Positions 53,415 to 63,160 of a stretch of DNA of 64,000 bases are shown here, piece by piece. A model generated the notes under the pieces. That model made no database searches, had not been told where the DNA came from, and worked only from the letters and a program-made list of their open reading frames with translations. Within the stretch, counting starts at the first letter, position 1. Each line of letters begins with the position of its first letter. The DNA is from Clostridium hydrogeniformans DSM 21757 (GTDB lineage Bacteria; Bacillota; Clostridia; Clostridiales; Clostridiaceae): NCBI RefSeq assembly GCF_000686705.1, contig NZ_KK366005.1:62001-126000 (forward strand), read 5' to 3'. The position numbers and the translations under genes are program-made.

Positions 53415-54971
53415 TTAGAGTAGAATACTCTCCCATCTCTCACAATCCCATATATGTGTTACAATATCCCTATAAAACTCTGCTTCATGACATACTAATA
53501 ATATACTTCCCTCATATTCCTTTAGAGATTTTTTAAGTTCCTCCTTAGCTTCCACATCTAAATGATTTGTTGGTTCATCTAAAATCAATATATTTGTAGG
53601 TTTATTTATAAGCTTACATAGTCTTACCTTTGCCTGCTCTCCTCCACTTAATCTGTCTACTGAGCTGTCAATGTGTTCCTTAGTTAATCCACACTTAGCT
53701 AAAATACTTCTTATATCATATCTATTATATTCCTTAAATTCATCCCACATTTCCTCCATGACACTTTTATTACTTACTTCCCTATCCTCTTGCTGAAAAT
53801 ATCCTATATCTTGATATTCTCCTAATACAACTTCTCCACTTAATGGTTTAATTAACCCCAGTAGACTTTTTAACAAAGTAGATTTTCCTATACCGTTAGC
53901 TCCAATTAAAGCAATCTTCTGTCCTCTTTCCATAGTTAGGTTTAATGACTTACTTAGAGGATCACCATATCCTATAACTAAATCTTGGGTTTCAAAAATT
54001 GTTTTCCCTGAAGGTCTTGATATTTTAAAGTTAAAGTGTGGTTTTGGTTTCTTCCCTGAAATCTCTATTCTTTGAATTTTATCTAACCTTTTCTGCCTAG
54101 CACTTGCCAGTCCCTTTGTTGCTGCCCTTGCCTTATTCTTCTTAACAAAGTCCTCAAGCTTTCTAATCTCTTCTTGTTGTCTTTCATATTCACCCTTTAT
54201 TAAATCCTTTTTTATTTCATAATCCTTTATAAACTTATCATAATCCCCTATATATCTTGTTAAGTTTTTATTCTCAATATGCCATATTACATTGACCACA
54301 CTATTTAAAAACTCTGTATCATGGGATATTAATATAAATCCTTGTTTATAACTTTTTAAATATTCCTTTAACCATCTTATATGGTTTTCATCCAGGTAAT
54401 TTGTAGGTTCATCTAATAAAAGTATATCTGGTGTTTCTAACAAAAGCTTACCTAATAAAACCTTAGTTTTCTGTCCCCCACTTAAATACTTAACCTTCTT
54501 ATCTAAACCTACAGCCTTAAGTCCAAGTCCTCCTGCTACAGCATCTATTTTGGAATCTATTAAATGAAATTCATTATTATCTAAAATTTCTTGAAGCCTA
54601 GTTCCTTTATTAATGGCTTTTATCATATCCTCTTCCTTTAGGTTTTCTATAGATTTATATAAATCTTCTATATTCTTTTCTATATCATATAATTCTGAAA
54701 ATCCTTCTCTTAAAACCTCTCTTATGGTGCTTTCATTTTGAAAATCAATATTTTGATTCATATATCCAATCTTAACTTTACTACTCCATTCCACAGTTCC
54801 ATCATCAATTATTAATTCATTAGTTATTATATTCATAAATGTGGATTTTCCTTCTCCGTTACTTCCTACAAGTCCCACATGTTCTCCTTTTAGAAATCTA
54901 AAGGAAGCATCTTTAAATATTACTCTATCTCCAAAACTATGACTCATATTTTTTATAGTTAAAATACTCAT
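53415..54971 (-). CDS. ABC-F family ATPase
   Basis: A 518-residue cytoplasmic ABC-F protein, without membrane domain: two ATPase domains joined by a charged linker. Domain 1: Walker A GSNGEGKST, signature YLSGGQKTKVLL, Walker B LLLDEPTNYLD. Domain 2: GANGIGKST, RLSGGEQAKVRL, ILDEPTNHLD. Family members act on the ribosome as translation factors (EttA/YbiT type) or as ribosome-protecting resistance proteins; the short linker suggests the YkpA/YbiT group, so a resistance role is uncertain. ATG with AAGGAGT. Single gene. Confidence 0.93.
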   Translation of the reverse strand: MSILTIKNMSHSFGDRVIFKDASFRFLKGEHVGLVGSNGEGKSTFMNIITNELIIDDGTVEWSSKVKIGYMNQNIDFQNESTIREVLREGFSELYDIEKNIEDLYKSIENLKEEDMIKAINKGTRLQEILDNNEFHLIDSKIDAVAGGLGLKAVGLDKKVKYLSGGQKTKVLLGKLLLETPDILLLDEPTNYLDENHIRWLKEYLKSYKQGFILISHDTEFLNSVVNVIWHIENKNLTRYIGDYDKFIKDYEIKKDLIKGEYERQQEEIRKLEDFVKKNKARAATKGLASARQKRLDKIQRIEISGKKPKPHFNFKISRPSGKTIFETQDLVIGYGDPLSKSLNLTMERGQKIALIGANGIGKSTLLKSLLGLIKPLSGEVVLGEYQDIGYFQQEDREVSNKSVMEEMWDEFKEYNRYDIRSILAKCGLTKEHIDSSVDRLSGGEQAKVRLCKLINKPTNILILDEPTNHLDVEAKEELKKSLKEYEGSILLVCHEAEFYRDIVTHIWDCERWESILL

Positions 54972-55541
54972 TGCTATACTCCTTATATCTTCCTTCTAAG
55001 AACATATTAGTTTACATATGATATACCGATTTTCTCCATATATCTTAAGACTTAATCTTTTGTATTACTTATAATAACTATAAATATAACCATGATAAAC
55101 TCCTAAATAACTAAATGTTCTAATAAAAGCATAGCATCCTACTTTCTATACCCTCAAGTTCATAGTTGATTCTGTATAGAAGTAGATTTTAAACCTTTTA
55201 TATTACTTTCTTATATAATGAATCTTCCTTCAGATGGTGTTCTTTCCGCCACCTGAAGGTTAGTTGAGTCAATCTATGGTTGTTGCAACTGTTATCCTCA
55301 ACCTTTAGAGAATGGGGGGTGTTAAAGCTTATATACATAAGATAAACACTATATTCCTAGAATAAATAATTCCTTCTTATACTTTAAATCAAGATATAAC
55401 CCTTACCTAGATATAATAAAATCTTAGCTATTACCTATTAAATAAAATAGGATATTATACTTTCACATATTAGTGTAAAAATATAATATCCTATAATTAA
55501 AAGCTTTATATTTAATTATCATTAAAAATACCCATTCGTAT
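54972..55541. other. Intergenic region with repeat copy 7
   Basis: 570 bp between the ABC-F gene and the CD3324 paralogue. It contains repeat copy 7 (55214-55346) and, at about 55436-55500, an inverted repeat around GGATATTATA...TATAATATCC that may end the CD3324 transcript. No ORF. Confidence 0.5.
55214..55346 (+). repeat. 132-bp structured repeat, copy 7
   Basis: Full copy with drift: AATCTTCCTTCAGATGGTG, arm CGCCACCTGAAGG (one A-C mismatch, one T:G pair), AGTTGAGTCAATCT, GTTGTTGCAACTGTTATCC, CAACCTTTAGAGAATGGG, ATACATAAGATAAA. Confidence 0.85.
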
Positions 55542-55817
55542 TTATATTTCTTGCTTTTCTTGTCTAATTATTCTCCTAATGCTATGGTCAGTAAGATAAT
55601 ACTGCTCAGTAAGCTCCTTAATAGAAATACCTTCATTATATTTATCAAAAATTTCTCTGTTTCTTTCCTTTAAGCTATCCCTTGCACCACTATTTTCTCC
55701 CCAAGCTTTTTTATTCTCATTCTTTATTGGTATATATAAATATCCTCCATCTACATATTCTTGAATCAATTCAATTATATGCTGTGGCAATATATTTTGT
55801 GCTTTTTCATATCTCAT
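55542..55817 (-). CDS. CD3324 family (Mor-like HTH) protein, paralogue 2
   Basis: A 91-residue protein with AQNILPQHIIELIQEYVDGGYLYIPIKNENKKAWGENSGARDSLKERNREIFDKYNEG and the HTH LTEQYYLTDHSIRRIIRQEKQ. It is over half identical to paralogue 1 (49308-49577) by eye, so one arose by duplication or transfer. ATG with TAGGAGC. The leader contains a 33-residue ORF and alternative hairpins (55890-55991), in the same architecture as paralogue 1. Confidence 0.85.
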   Translation of the reverse strand: MRYEKAQNILPQHIIELIQEYVDGGYLYIPIKNENKKAWGENSGARDSLKERNREIFDKYNEGISIKELTEQYYLTDHSIRRIIRQEKQEI

Positions 55818-55857
55818 AGCTATTGCTCCTATCTACTTTTAATCTGTAAATAATGAA

Positions 55858-55869
55858 GCAAAAACCACA
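55858..55869 (-). promoter_or_regulatory. Complement of the leader loop (paralogue 2)
   Basis: TGTGGTTTTTGC on the minus strand, 41-52 nt before the CD3324 start codon, pairs over 12 nt (one G:U) with GCAAAGACCACA in the leader hairpin loop (55939-55950). Confidence 0.5.
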
Positions 55870-55889
55870 CAAAACTATATTATCCTAAA

Positions 55890-55991
55890 TTAATTTACTA
55901 AATCTAGGCTCTGAACAAAGTTTGTTCTCTCTGTTTCATGTGGTCTTTGCACAGAGCCTACTACCGCAGTTAATTGTGTTTTATCTCTCAT
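55890..55991 (-). CDS. Putative 33-residue leader ORF of CD3324 paralogue 2
   Basis: ATG 55991 follows AGGAGGTG at 6-nt spacing, about the strongest ribosome site in this window. It encodes a 33-residue peptide starting MRDKTQLTAVVGSVQRPHE and ending SLDLVN. Two competing hairpins sit inside it: CTCTGT/ACAGAG (55929-55956) and GGCTCTG/CAGAGCC (55907-55958). No homologue recognised. It may be a regulatory leader peptide or a true small protein. Confidence 0.55.
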   Translation of the reverse strand: MRDKTQLTAVVGSVQRPHETERTNFVQSLDLVN

Positions 55992-56661
55992 AATATACAC
56001 CTCCTATAAATCTTTCTTCCTAGCCCTTCTTATAATACCTTAACTTTTAAAATTAAAGGTATATATCTAAGCATTGTTATAAGTTGTTCTTAGATATTCA
56101 AATAAAGTTCTCTTATTATAGATAACCCACCTTAAGACTCACTCTTTTAATACACATTAAATAATGATAAATGGTGATTTAGTTTAAATTATCATGTGGT
56201 ATATCTATAGATAACTTTATTTTTTCAATGCCCCTCTTAATTATTAAGCTAGTTTTTAACCTCAAGTTGATTTTATCATATATACATATAAAGTAAATAT
56301 ATATGTATATTTTACAAAATGAAATTCCTTCTCTACTCCTTAATTTATTCAGTCTTTAAAGAAGCTTTAATAATAAATTTCCTTCTCAATGTTTAAAACT
56401 TAGAGCTATAGAGGTATAATTAAAATTGTACCTTGAAAAAATAATTAGATACCTAAAAATATTATTGGTACTAGTTATAGCATAAGTATTTAATATTAAA
56501 GCTTAACTCATGCATACCTTGAATCTTTAGAGATATAGCTTTTAAGCATTATATAAGATAAGTTTTAAGTTAAAATTTTTATATCACTTCATATATTAAA
56601 ATATGAACTTAGATATCATTATTATATAACTAAAAAATACACAAAGTTAGGAGAGATTAAT
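55992..56661. other. Divergent intergenic region
   Basis: 670 bp. It contains a dyad TATACATATA / TATATGTATA near 56279-56305 that overlaps a possible leftward promoter (TTTACTTTATATGTATATATGAT on the minus strand at best), and a degenerate repeat near 56527-56575 similar to 13752-13785. No ORF. Confidence 0.4.
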
Positions 56662-57531
56662 ATGAATTTAAATAGAAATGACCAATGTTGGTGCGGAAGT
56701 GGAGCAAAATATAAAAAATGTCATATTGAGTTTGATGAAAAATTAGCATCTTTAAAAGCACAAGGTTTTTTAGTTCCTTCAAGAAACATTATTAAAACAA
56801 AGGAACAAATTGAGGCTATTAAAAGAAGTGCTAAAATTAATAATGCTGTATTAGATTTAGTTGCTGAAAATATAAAAGAGGGAATGGCTACTTCTGAAAT
56901 TGATAAATTAGTACATGATTACACAGTATCTCAAGGAGCTATACCAGCAACTCTTAATTTTGAGGGCTATCCTAAAAGTTGTTGTACATCAATAAATGAT
57001 GAAGTATGCCATGGTATTCCAAGTGATCATATTATCTTAAAAAATGGTGACATAATAAATGTAGATATATCTACAATATTAGATGGATATTATTCAGATG
57101 CTTCAAGAATGTTTATAATTGGGGAAGCTTCTGAAGAGGCAAAAAAACTTGTAGAAGTTGCAAAAGAATGCCTAGATAAAGGAATAGAGGCTGTAAAGCC
57201 TTGGGGATTCCTAGGAGATGTAGGAGCTGCTGTTCAAGAGCATGCTGAAAAGCATGGCTATTCAGTAGTAAGAGATTTTGGTGGTCATGGTATTGGACTT
57301 GACTTCCATGAAGAACCTTTTGTATCTCATCGTGGTAAAAAAGGAACTGGTATGATGTTAGTACCTGGTATGATGTTTACCATAGAGCCTATGATAAATG
57401 CTGGTTCTTATGAGATAGTAATAGACTCTGATGATGATTGGACAGTATTTACTGAAGATAGATCTCTTTCTGCTCAGTGGGAGCATATGTTATTAGTAAC
57501 TGAAGATGGTGTGGAAATAATAAGTAAATAA
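56662..57531 (+). CDS. map: Methionine aminopeptidase, type I, with SEC-C zinc motif
   Basis: A 289-residue enzyme that removes the initiator Met. The first 21 residues carry a SEC-C zinc motif (C9-x-C11...C20-H21), then the M24 fold. Metal ligands are visible in VDISTILDGYYSDASRMF, GGHGIGLDFHEEPF, MFTIEPMI and LSAQWEHMLLV. The extension is common in clostridial MetAP. ATG with GGAGAG. Single gene, with a MITE-like element after it. The deformylase at 51499-51951 acts just before it in protein maturation, though the two genes are about 5 kb apart. Confidence 0.96.
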   Translation: MNLNRNDQCWCGSGAKYKKCHIEFDEKLASLKAQGFLVPSRNIIKTKEQIEAIKRSAKINNAVLDLVAENIKEGMATSEIDKLVHDYTVSQGAIPATLNFEGYPKSCCTSINDEVCHGIPSDHIILKNGDIINVDISTILDGYYSDASRMFIIGEASEEAKKLVEVAKECLDKGIEAVKPWGFLGDVGAAVQEHAEKHGYSVVRDFGGHGIGLDFHEEPFVSHRGKKGTGMMLVPGMMFTIEPMINAGSYEIVIDSDDDWTVFTEDRSLSAQWEHMLLVTEDGVEIISK

Positions 57532-57631
57532 TTTTTAATATAGAACTCATTATAGTATATAATAAAAAGTTTCACTAAATTATTTTCTAATTTTGATCCT
57601 TTGGTTATTGTTACTTTTATTAGAAAAGAAT

Positions 57632-57727
57632 GTGCTGTGACACTAAGAATAAATACTACAATATATTGTGTTAATTTTAAATTTTCAAATCAATATATTG
57701 TATGTAAATTCTTTAGTGTGACAGCCC
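57632..57727. repeat. MITE-like palindromic element, copy B
   Basis: Left arm GTGCTGTGACACTAAGAAT...CAATATATTG and right arm CAATATATTG...TTCTTTAGTGTGACAGCCC are imperfect inverted repeats (about 80% by eye) around a 22-nt spacer. Copy A at 1871 has the same arms fused at one CAATATATTG. Confidence 0.75.
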
Positions 57728-57930
57728 TTATTGTATAGTCAAACTTATCCTCATTAGTGAATTAAATAACTGAATAATATTACTTCTAATATTCATATCC
57801 TCTTAATCATTAACAATTTCATTTCTTTTATATGAATTATTAATTTCATTCCTAATATTAAATTCATGTTGTAGATCTACCTAAAAAACTACATATAAAA
57901 AAATAATAAATAGTGAGTAATATAAATCCC

Positions 57931-57959
57931 TTGACATCATTGTTTTAAATCTATATCCT
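57931..57959 (+). promoter_or_regulatory. Promoter of ABC exporter 58050
   Basis: TTGACA (57931-57936), 17-nt spacer and TATCCT (57954-57959). The leader would be about 80 nt. Confidence 0.5.
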
Positions 57960-58049
57960 ATTCATATGTCTATTGTATTTTTTTCCTTTAATTTAAATAA
58001 ATCCCATATAAAGCTTAAAATATAATATAGAGAGGTGAAATTATTTAAA

Positions 58050-59774
58050 ATGAGATTAAATGAAATAACTAACCTAGACAAAGATTTTAAGGATATAATA
58101 AAAAAATATACTTTTAAACTAATAATTATAATAATAATCTTTATTGCTATCTCTTTTACTAGAACATATCCTACTAAAATAATTGGACTCGTAGTTGATT
58201 CAATTAAAGACAATAATAAACTAAGTTCCGTTGCCCTAAACTTAGTCTACCTATATATTCTTATAAGAGTTATAAACCTACTTCTAACCTTCTTATCCAA
58301 CTCTTTTCAAGAAGTTGTTAAATCTGAATTAGAGAATCTTTTAAGAGTTAAATCTGTTGAAAAGCTACTTCCCATGGAATTATTAAGACTAAAAGACTTA
58401 CAATCAACTCAATACGTTACTAGAATATTTGAAGCTATTGAAAAATTAGTTGAGGCCATACTAAATGTTGTAGACTGGCTAGGAAAATCCTTAGCAACTT
58501 TCATATTCACCTTTTATTTTATGTTACAAATCAATAAATTAATAACTCTACTAATTATACCTTTTATAATACTAATGGCTATTTTAACAAAATTCATATC
58601 TAAGAAACAAAAAATCCTCTCAAAAGATGAAATAGAGTCAAGATCTAATGTTAAAGACTTTATCCAAGAAATTGTAACAAGTTTTGACGTTATAAAAATT
58701 TTCAACTCTAAAAACTATACAGTTAATAAATATAAATCCCTTGAGAATGATTGGAAAAAACGTAGGATTAAATTTAATATAGTTTCTTCCCTATCCCTTT
58801 TATCCTTGAGTTCCTTTGGTATAGTTATCACAGCTATAATATTAATAATAGCTATAAATTCTAATGGTTTGGTTAAATCAGGAGATATAACTTCATTGTT
58901 ACTATACTCTGGAAGTATCTTTATGATTATAATGGACGTGTTTAATAATATTATGATTTTTAATATTTTAGAAAGTTCCTTAGCAAGGTTTAATAATATA
59001 TTCAAAGAAGATATCCCTAAATCTCCTAATGATAAAACTAATATAAATGAGGATGATTGGTGTATTCAACTAGATAATATATACTTTTCTTATAAAGAAA
59101 CTCCGCTGATAAACAACTTATCAATGAATATTCCCTGCGGAAAGAAACTTGCCATAGTTGGTAAAAATGGTGTTGGAAAAAGTACCCTATTAAAGCTTAT
59201 AGTAGGTTTGTACAAGCCTACTAGCGGAAATATTACAATAAATGGGGTAGATATTGAAAATATAGAAGAAAATCAACTTAGAAGAAACATAAGTTATGCA
59301 CCTCAAGAACCATATATATACACTGATACCCTATTCAATAACATATCTCTAGGTGAAGACTATACTACCGAAGATATACTAAAGGTTTCTAAAACTTGTA
59401 ATTTCCTTATTGATATAGAAAAGCTAGAAAATTCCCTAGAAACAAAGCTTCATGAAAACGGAAAAAACCTTTCTGGTGGTCAAAAGCAAAAGCTAGCTCT
59501 TGTAAGAGCAATAATTAGAAATCCTAAGATATTACTTTTAGATGAATTTTCAAACTCATTAGATGTAGAATCTCAAAATATTATATTAAATAACTTATTA
59601 TCTCTTAATAGCACAATAGTATTTGTAACCCATAACTTTGAACTTTTAGAAAAACTAGATTACGTAATTTTTATTAATAATAACACCTCTTATATTGGAA
59701 CACATAAAGGACTACTTAATAATTATATTGATTATAGAAATTTAATACTTTATGATGACTACAATAAAATATAA
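58050..59774 (+). CDS. ABC exporter, fused permease and ATPase
   Basis: A half-transporter of about 574 residues: six-helix type IV membrane domain (1-310) and ATPase with Walker A GKNGVGKST, signature NLSGGQKQKLALVRA, Walker B ILLLDEFSNSLD and H-loop VTHN. The Walker B is EFS rather than EPT or EAT. The only good ribosome site, GAGGTG, lies 12 nt before ATG 58050; a GTG at 58035 inside it would add five residues. Together with the two minus-strand exporters below it makes three half-transporters in 5 kb. Substrate unknown. Confidence 0.9.
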   Translation: MRLNEITNLDKDFKDIIKKYTFKLIIIIIIFIAISFTRTYPTKIIGLVVDSIKDNNKLSSVALNLVYLYILIRVINLLLTFLSNSFQEVVKSELENLLRVKSVEKLLPMELLRLKDLQSTQYVTRIFEAIEKLVEAILNVVDWLGKSLATFIFTFYFMLQINKLITLLIIPFIILMAILTKFISKKQKILSKDEIESRSNVKDFIQEIVTSFDVIKIFNSKNYTVNKYKSLENDWKKRRIKFNIVSSLSLLSLSSFGIVITAIILIIAINSNGLVKSGDITSLLLYSGSIFMIIMDVFNNIMIFNILESSLARFNNIFKEDIPKSPNDKTNINEDDWCIQLDNIYFSYKETPLINNLSMNIPCGKKLAIVGKNGVGKSTLLKLIVGLYKPTSGNITINGVDIENIEENQLRRNISYAPQEPYIYTDTLFNNISLGEDYTTEDILKVSKTCNFLIDIEKLENSLETKLHENGKNLSGGQKQKLALVRAIIRNPKILLLDEFSNSLDVESQNIILNNLLSLNSTIVFVTHNFELLEKLDYVIFINNNTSYIGTHKGLLNNYIDYRNLILYDDYNKI

Positions 59775-59778
59775 AAAG

Positions 59779-59874
59779 GAGCTATGGCATTAAGAAATCT
59801 AACTACACTATATTGTACTAGAATTTAGAAATCTAATACAATATAGTGTAGTTTTTATTCTTTGTACCACAGTC
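59779..59874. repeat. MITE-like palindromic element, copy C
   Basis: Core AACTACACTATATTGTA (59801-59817) pairs perfectly with 59837-59853. Outer parts GCTATGGCATTAAGAA and TTCTTTGTACCACAGTCCC keep the family ends. It follows the stop codon of the ABC gene and probably also terminates it. Confidence 0.7.
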
Positions 59875-59906
59875 CCTTTTCTTAACTTTCTTAAACTACC
59901 TTTTCA

Positions 59907-61520
59907 TTAACAAACAAGTTTATTCTTAACAACAAATACCTTATCATATCTCTTCTTAGTTTCTTTAAATATAACATGACTCACATTAATAACAGTGATT
60001 CCTTCTAGGCTAAGCAATGTATTCTCTATTTCCCTTGCCACTGAAGAATCAAGGCTAGCAAATGCCTCATCTAAAAATATTATATCTGTTTTTCTCAATA
60101 GTCCTCTTGCAATAGCTACCCTACTTTTTTCTCCACCAGATATATTCTTACCATTATCAAGAATTATTGTATCTAACCCTTCTGGTAAGCTCTGTAGAAA
60201 ATCACTTAATCCTGACTTTTCTATGGCACTTAAGATATCCTCTTCATTATAATTCTTATATAAAGTTATATTATTTCTAATAGTATCTTCAAATAAAAAT
60301 ACTTGCTGCTCTACATTTGATATATGATTAAAGTAACTTTCTTTTTTTATATCCTTTAGGTTTTCTCCGTCTATTAAAATATCTCCCTTATTAGGAATAA
60401 AGTATTTTCTAAGAAGCTTTAATAGGGTAGATTTTCCTCCACCACTAGGGCCTACCACTAAATATTTTCCACCCTTATTAATTCTAAAATTCACATCTTT
60501 AAGAACTTCATTATTTTCATAACTAAAGGCAACATCATTAAATTCAATGCTTTCTCCAAAAGATTCTAAATTTATTGTTTCATCATAATTATAATGATTG
60601 GTTAAAATCTCATCTAACTTATTAAATAAAGTCTTTACAGATAAAACCTTAGGAAGCCATTCAGAAAATGTCATTAATGGCATTAATACCTTTTCCATAT
60701 TATTAAGTATAAGAATGGTTCCTCCAAAGGTTAAATCTCCCTTTATGGTCATAAAAACTACTGCCCCTATTAGTGAAACAAAAGATAATTTAATTATAAG
60801 ACCTTCTACAGATGAGATGTATGTTTGAATTTTATCTATAACATAACCCTTATTTTGTATATCCTTGCTTTTCTTATAAAACTCTTCTTGAATTTTAGTA
60901 TCTAAGTTATTTGCTTTAATAATTTGAAATGCACTAAGTACTTCTTTTATATAAGTAGTATACCCTTCAAACAAATCACTTCTATGCTTTTGATGCTTTT
61001 GTAGTGGCTTGCTTATAAATATAGATATTACTGTAGTAATAGCTCCAATAAGAATACCCAAACCTAATGCGTAAATATTAACATATGCTATTACAATAAA
61101 CCCAACTATGAAAGATATAATATTATATCCCACCTCATAAATTGCAGCAACGTAATTGGTTTCAATTGTATTCATATCATTAGTTAAAGAAGACACATAC
61201 TTAGCATTGTTATCCTTTTGAAACTCATTTATATTTTTATGGAAAACCTTATCTATAAATCCCTTCTTCATTGAAGTTAAAGCTTTTACCTTATAAAGTC
61301 CTTTAGTATATGATAATAAAATCCCTGAAGGTAGAAAAATTATTGCCATAAATAAAAGCTTTTTTACAAATTCTAAAAGTAAGGTTCTATCTCCTGAAAT
61401 AGCAGTATCAATTATCTTCATAAGATAGATGGTAATCATACCCTCTATTATTAGATTAAAAAGAGCTACACCTAAAGCTAATACTAAAAAAGGGGTCGCT
61501 TTCCAAATTAACTTTTTCAT
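59907..61520 (-). CDS. ABC exporter half-transporter
   Basis: 537 residues: membrane domain (1-300), ATPase with Walker A GPSGGGKST, signature NISGGEKSRVAIARGLL, Walker B IIFLDEAFASLD and H-loop VSHV. The signature begins with ISGGE. Translation starts at ATG 61520 with GAGGAGGTGG inside the end of the upstream gene; the stop of 61517-63160 overlaps its start by 4 bp, so the two subunits are made in equal amounts and probably form a heterodimer. Substrate unknown. Confidence 0.9.
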   Translation of the reverse strand: MKKLIWKATPFLVLALGVALFNLIIEGMITIYLMKIIDTAISGDRTLLLEFVKKLLFMAIIFLPSGILLSYTKGLYKVKALTSMKKGFIDKVFHKNINEFQKDNNAKYVSSLTNDMNTIETNYVAAIYEVGYNIISFIVGFIVIAYVNIYALGLGILIGAITTVISIFISKPLQKHQKHRSDLFEGYTTYIKEVLSAFQIIKANNLDTKIQEEFYKKSKDIQNKGYVIDKIQTYISSVEGLIIKLSFVSLIGAVVFMTIKGDLTFGGTILILNNMEKVLMPLMTFSEWLPKVLSVKTLFNKLDEILTNHYNYDETINLESFGESIEFNDVAFSYENNEVLKDVNFRINKGGKYLVVGPSGGGKSTLLKLLRKYFIPNKGDILIDGENLKDIKKESYFNHISNVEQQVFLFEDTIRNNITLYKNYNEEDILSAIEKSGLSDFLQSLPEGLDTIILDNGKNISGGEKSRVAIARGLLRKTDIIFLDEAFASLDSSVAREIENTLLSLEGITVINVSHVIFKETKKRYDKVFVVKNKLVC

Positions 61521-63160
61521 ATTGCCACCTCCTCAAAGTATTCCTCAGCACTATATTGATTTACCTCTCCATTTTTAACCTCTAAAACATAATCATACTT
61601 TTCAGTAATTCCTTCATAATATCTATGAGAAATAGCTATCACTGTGCTATCAATATCTAAAATTGTATCTTCAACTTTCCTTCCAAGTTCTTCATCTAAA
61701 CTTGAGGTTCCCTCATCTACAAATAATATCTTAGAATCTTTAGCTATTGCCCTAGCAATAGATATTCTCTGCCTTTCCCCTCCAGATAAGTTTTTCCCGT
61801 TCTCCATTAACATTTCATTTAGTCCATTCTCTTTTTTACTTAAAAATTCTTCTAGACCCGCCTTTTTAGCTGCTTCTAAAACTTCTTCTTCCATAAAGGG
61901 TTTAAATAAAGCGATATTATTAAATATGGTATCCTCAAATAGGAAAACATCTTGATATATAAAAGAAACATTTTCATTTAAGCTACTCTCTTTTATACTT
62001 TTATAATCTACTCCATCTATAGTTATTCTCCCTTCATAATCTTCATATACCATTGATAATAACTTAATTAAGGTTGACTTCCCTGCTCCACTTGCCCCCT
62101 TTAGTAGATATTTTTTACCCCTTTCTATTTTAAAAGATACCCCTTTAAACACTTCTTTTTCATCATAATTAAAATATAAATCTTTAACACAAATCTCATA
62201 TTTGAAAGAGAAATCTTCTTTATTTTCTTTATCATCCTTTTCTTCCTCGCTAAATGTAATCTTATTATATATTTTAGATGCTGACTTTAACTCATTTAAC
62301 AAAGGTAGTACTGTGAGAAGTTGCCACACACAACCATTAGATACTTGTATTAAAAAGGCAACTTTAGTTATAGATGCTCCATTATAAATTAAAAGTGAAG
62401 AATAAGATAAAGTACCAATAAAAACCATATACCCTAAAAAACTCATTATTCTCTGCTGAACATCAGTGAAAACTGTATACTTAAACTTCCTTCTCTCCAG
62501 TCCAATTGTGGATTTTAAAACCTTTGATAAAAACTTATCTTCTATATTATTAAGCTTAAGTATTTCTAATCCATTAAAGGTATTTGAAATATCCACCACA
62601 AAGTTTTCATTATATTCTGAAATTTCCTCTTGGAATTTAACAGTCCTATTTTCAAAAGCCTTGCCTACAAAAAATAATATTATAGAAATAACAGTCATAA
62701 CTATAGCGAACTTATAGTCAATAAATAATAATATAACTGTAGAACAAATATACATTCCACTAGAAAATATAATATTTATTAGCTTAAGGAAAAATGTATT
62801 TTCAAAAATATTTATATCATTAATTAAGTTTGATATATAGGTATCCTTTGATTTTTTACTAAAGTTTTTATAAGAAGATTTTAATATCTTATGAAAGGCT
62901 TTTACCCTAATATCTAAAAGAGTATCCCTCATATAGGATATCCTCATGAACCTTGAGATAATATACAGTATTGATCCTAAAATTACTACTCCAATAGAAA
63001 ATAGAAATATTTTTACAAAGTATTCCATACTTCCTTTTTCTATACTTCCTATAAGTAATGCCATAGAAGTATTTAATAGCATCTGATCTATAACTGGTAT
63101 AAAACAAGCAATTACATAAAGAATAAACCGTCCCCTTCTTTTAAGTAATAACTCCTTCAA
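61517..63160 (-). CDS. ABC exporter half-transporter (heterodimer partner)
   Basis: 547 residues: membrane domain (1-310), ATPase with Walker A GASGAGKST, signature NLSGGERQRISIARAIA, Walker B ILFVDEGTSSLDEE and H-loop ISHR. Both subunits have canonical-looking ATP sites, though Walker B here is DEG. TTG start (63160) with GGGGCGG. Adjacent LysR gene (63561) is on the same strand and could regulate it. Confidence 0.9.
   Translation of the reverse strand: MKELLLKRRGRFILYVIACFIPVIDQMLLNTSMALLIGSIEKGSMEYFVKIFLFSIGVVILGSILYIISRFMRISYMRDTLLDIRVKAFHKILKSSYKNFSKKSKDTYISNLINDINIFENTFFLKLINIIFSSGMYICSTVILLFIDYKFAIVMTVISIILFFVGKAFENRTVKFQEEISEYNENFVVDISNTFNGLEILKLNNIEDKFLSKVLKSTIGLERRKFKYTVFTDVQQRIMSFLGYMVFIGTLSYSSLLIYNGASITKVAFLIQVSNGCVWQLLTVLPLLNELKSASKIYNKITFSEEEKDDKENKEDFSFKYEICVKDLYFNYDEKEVFKGVSFKIERGKKYLLKGASGAGKSTLIKLLSMVYEDYEGRITIDGVDYKSIKESSLNENVSFIYQDVFLFEDTIFNNIALFKPFMEEEVLEAAKKAGLEEFLSKKENGLNEMLMENGKNLSGGERQRISIARAIAKDSKILFVDEGTSSLDEELGRKVEDTILDIDSTVIAISHRYYEGITEKYDYVLEVKNGEVNQYSAEEYFEEVAI

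Larger units (their letters stand above)
57532..58049. other. Intergenic region with MITE-like copy B and ABC promoter
   Basis: 518 bp. It contains the palindromic element at 57632-57727 and a promoter TTGACA-N17-TATCCT (57931-57959). Confidence 0.5.
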
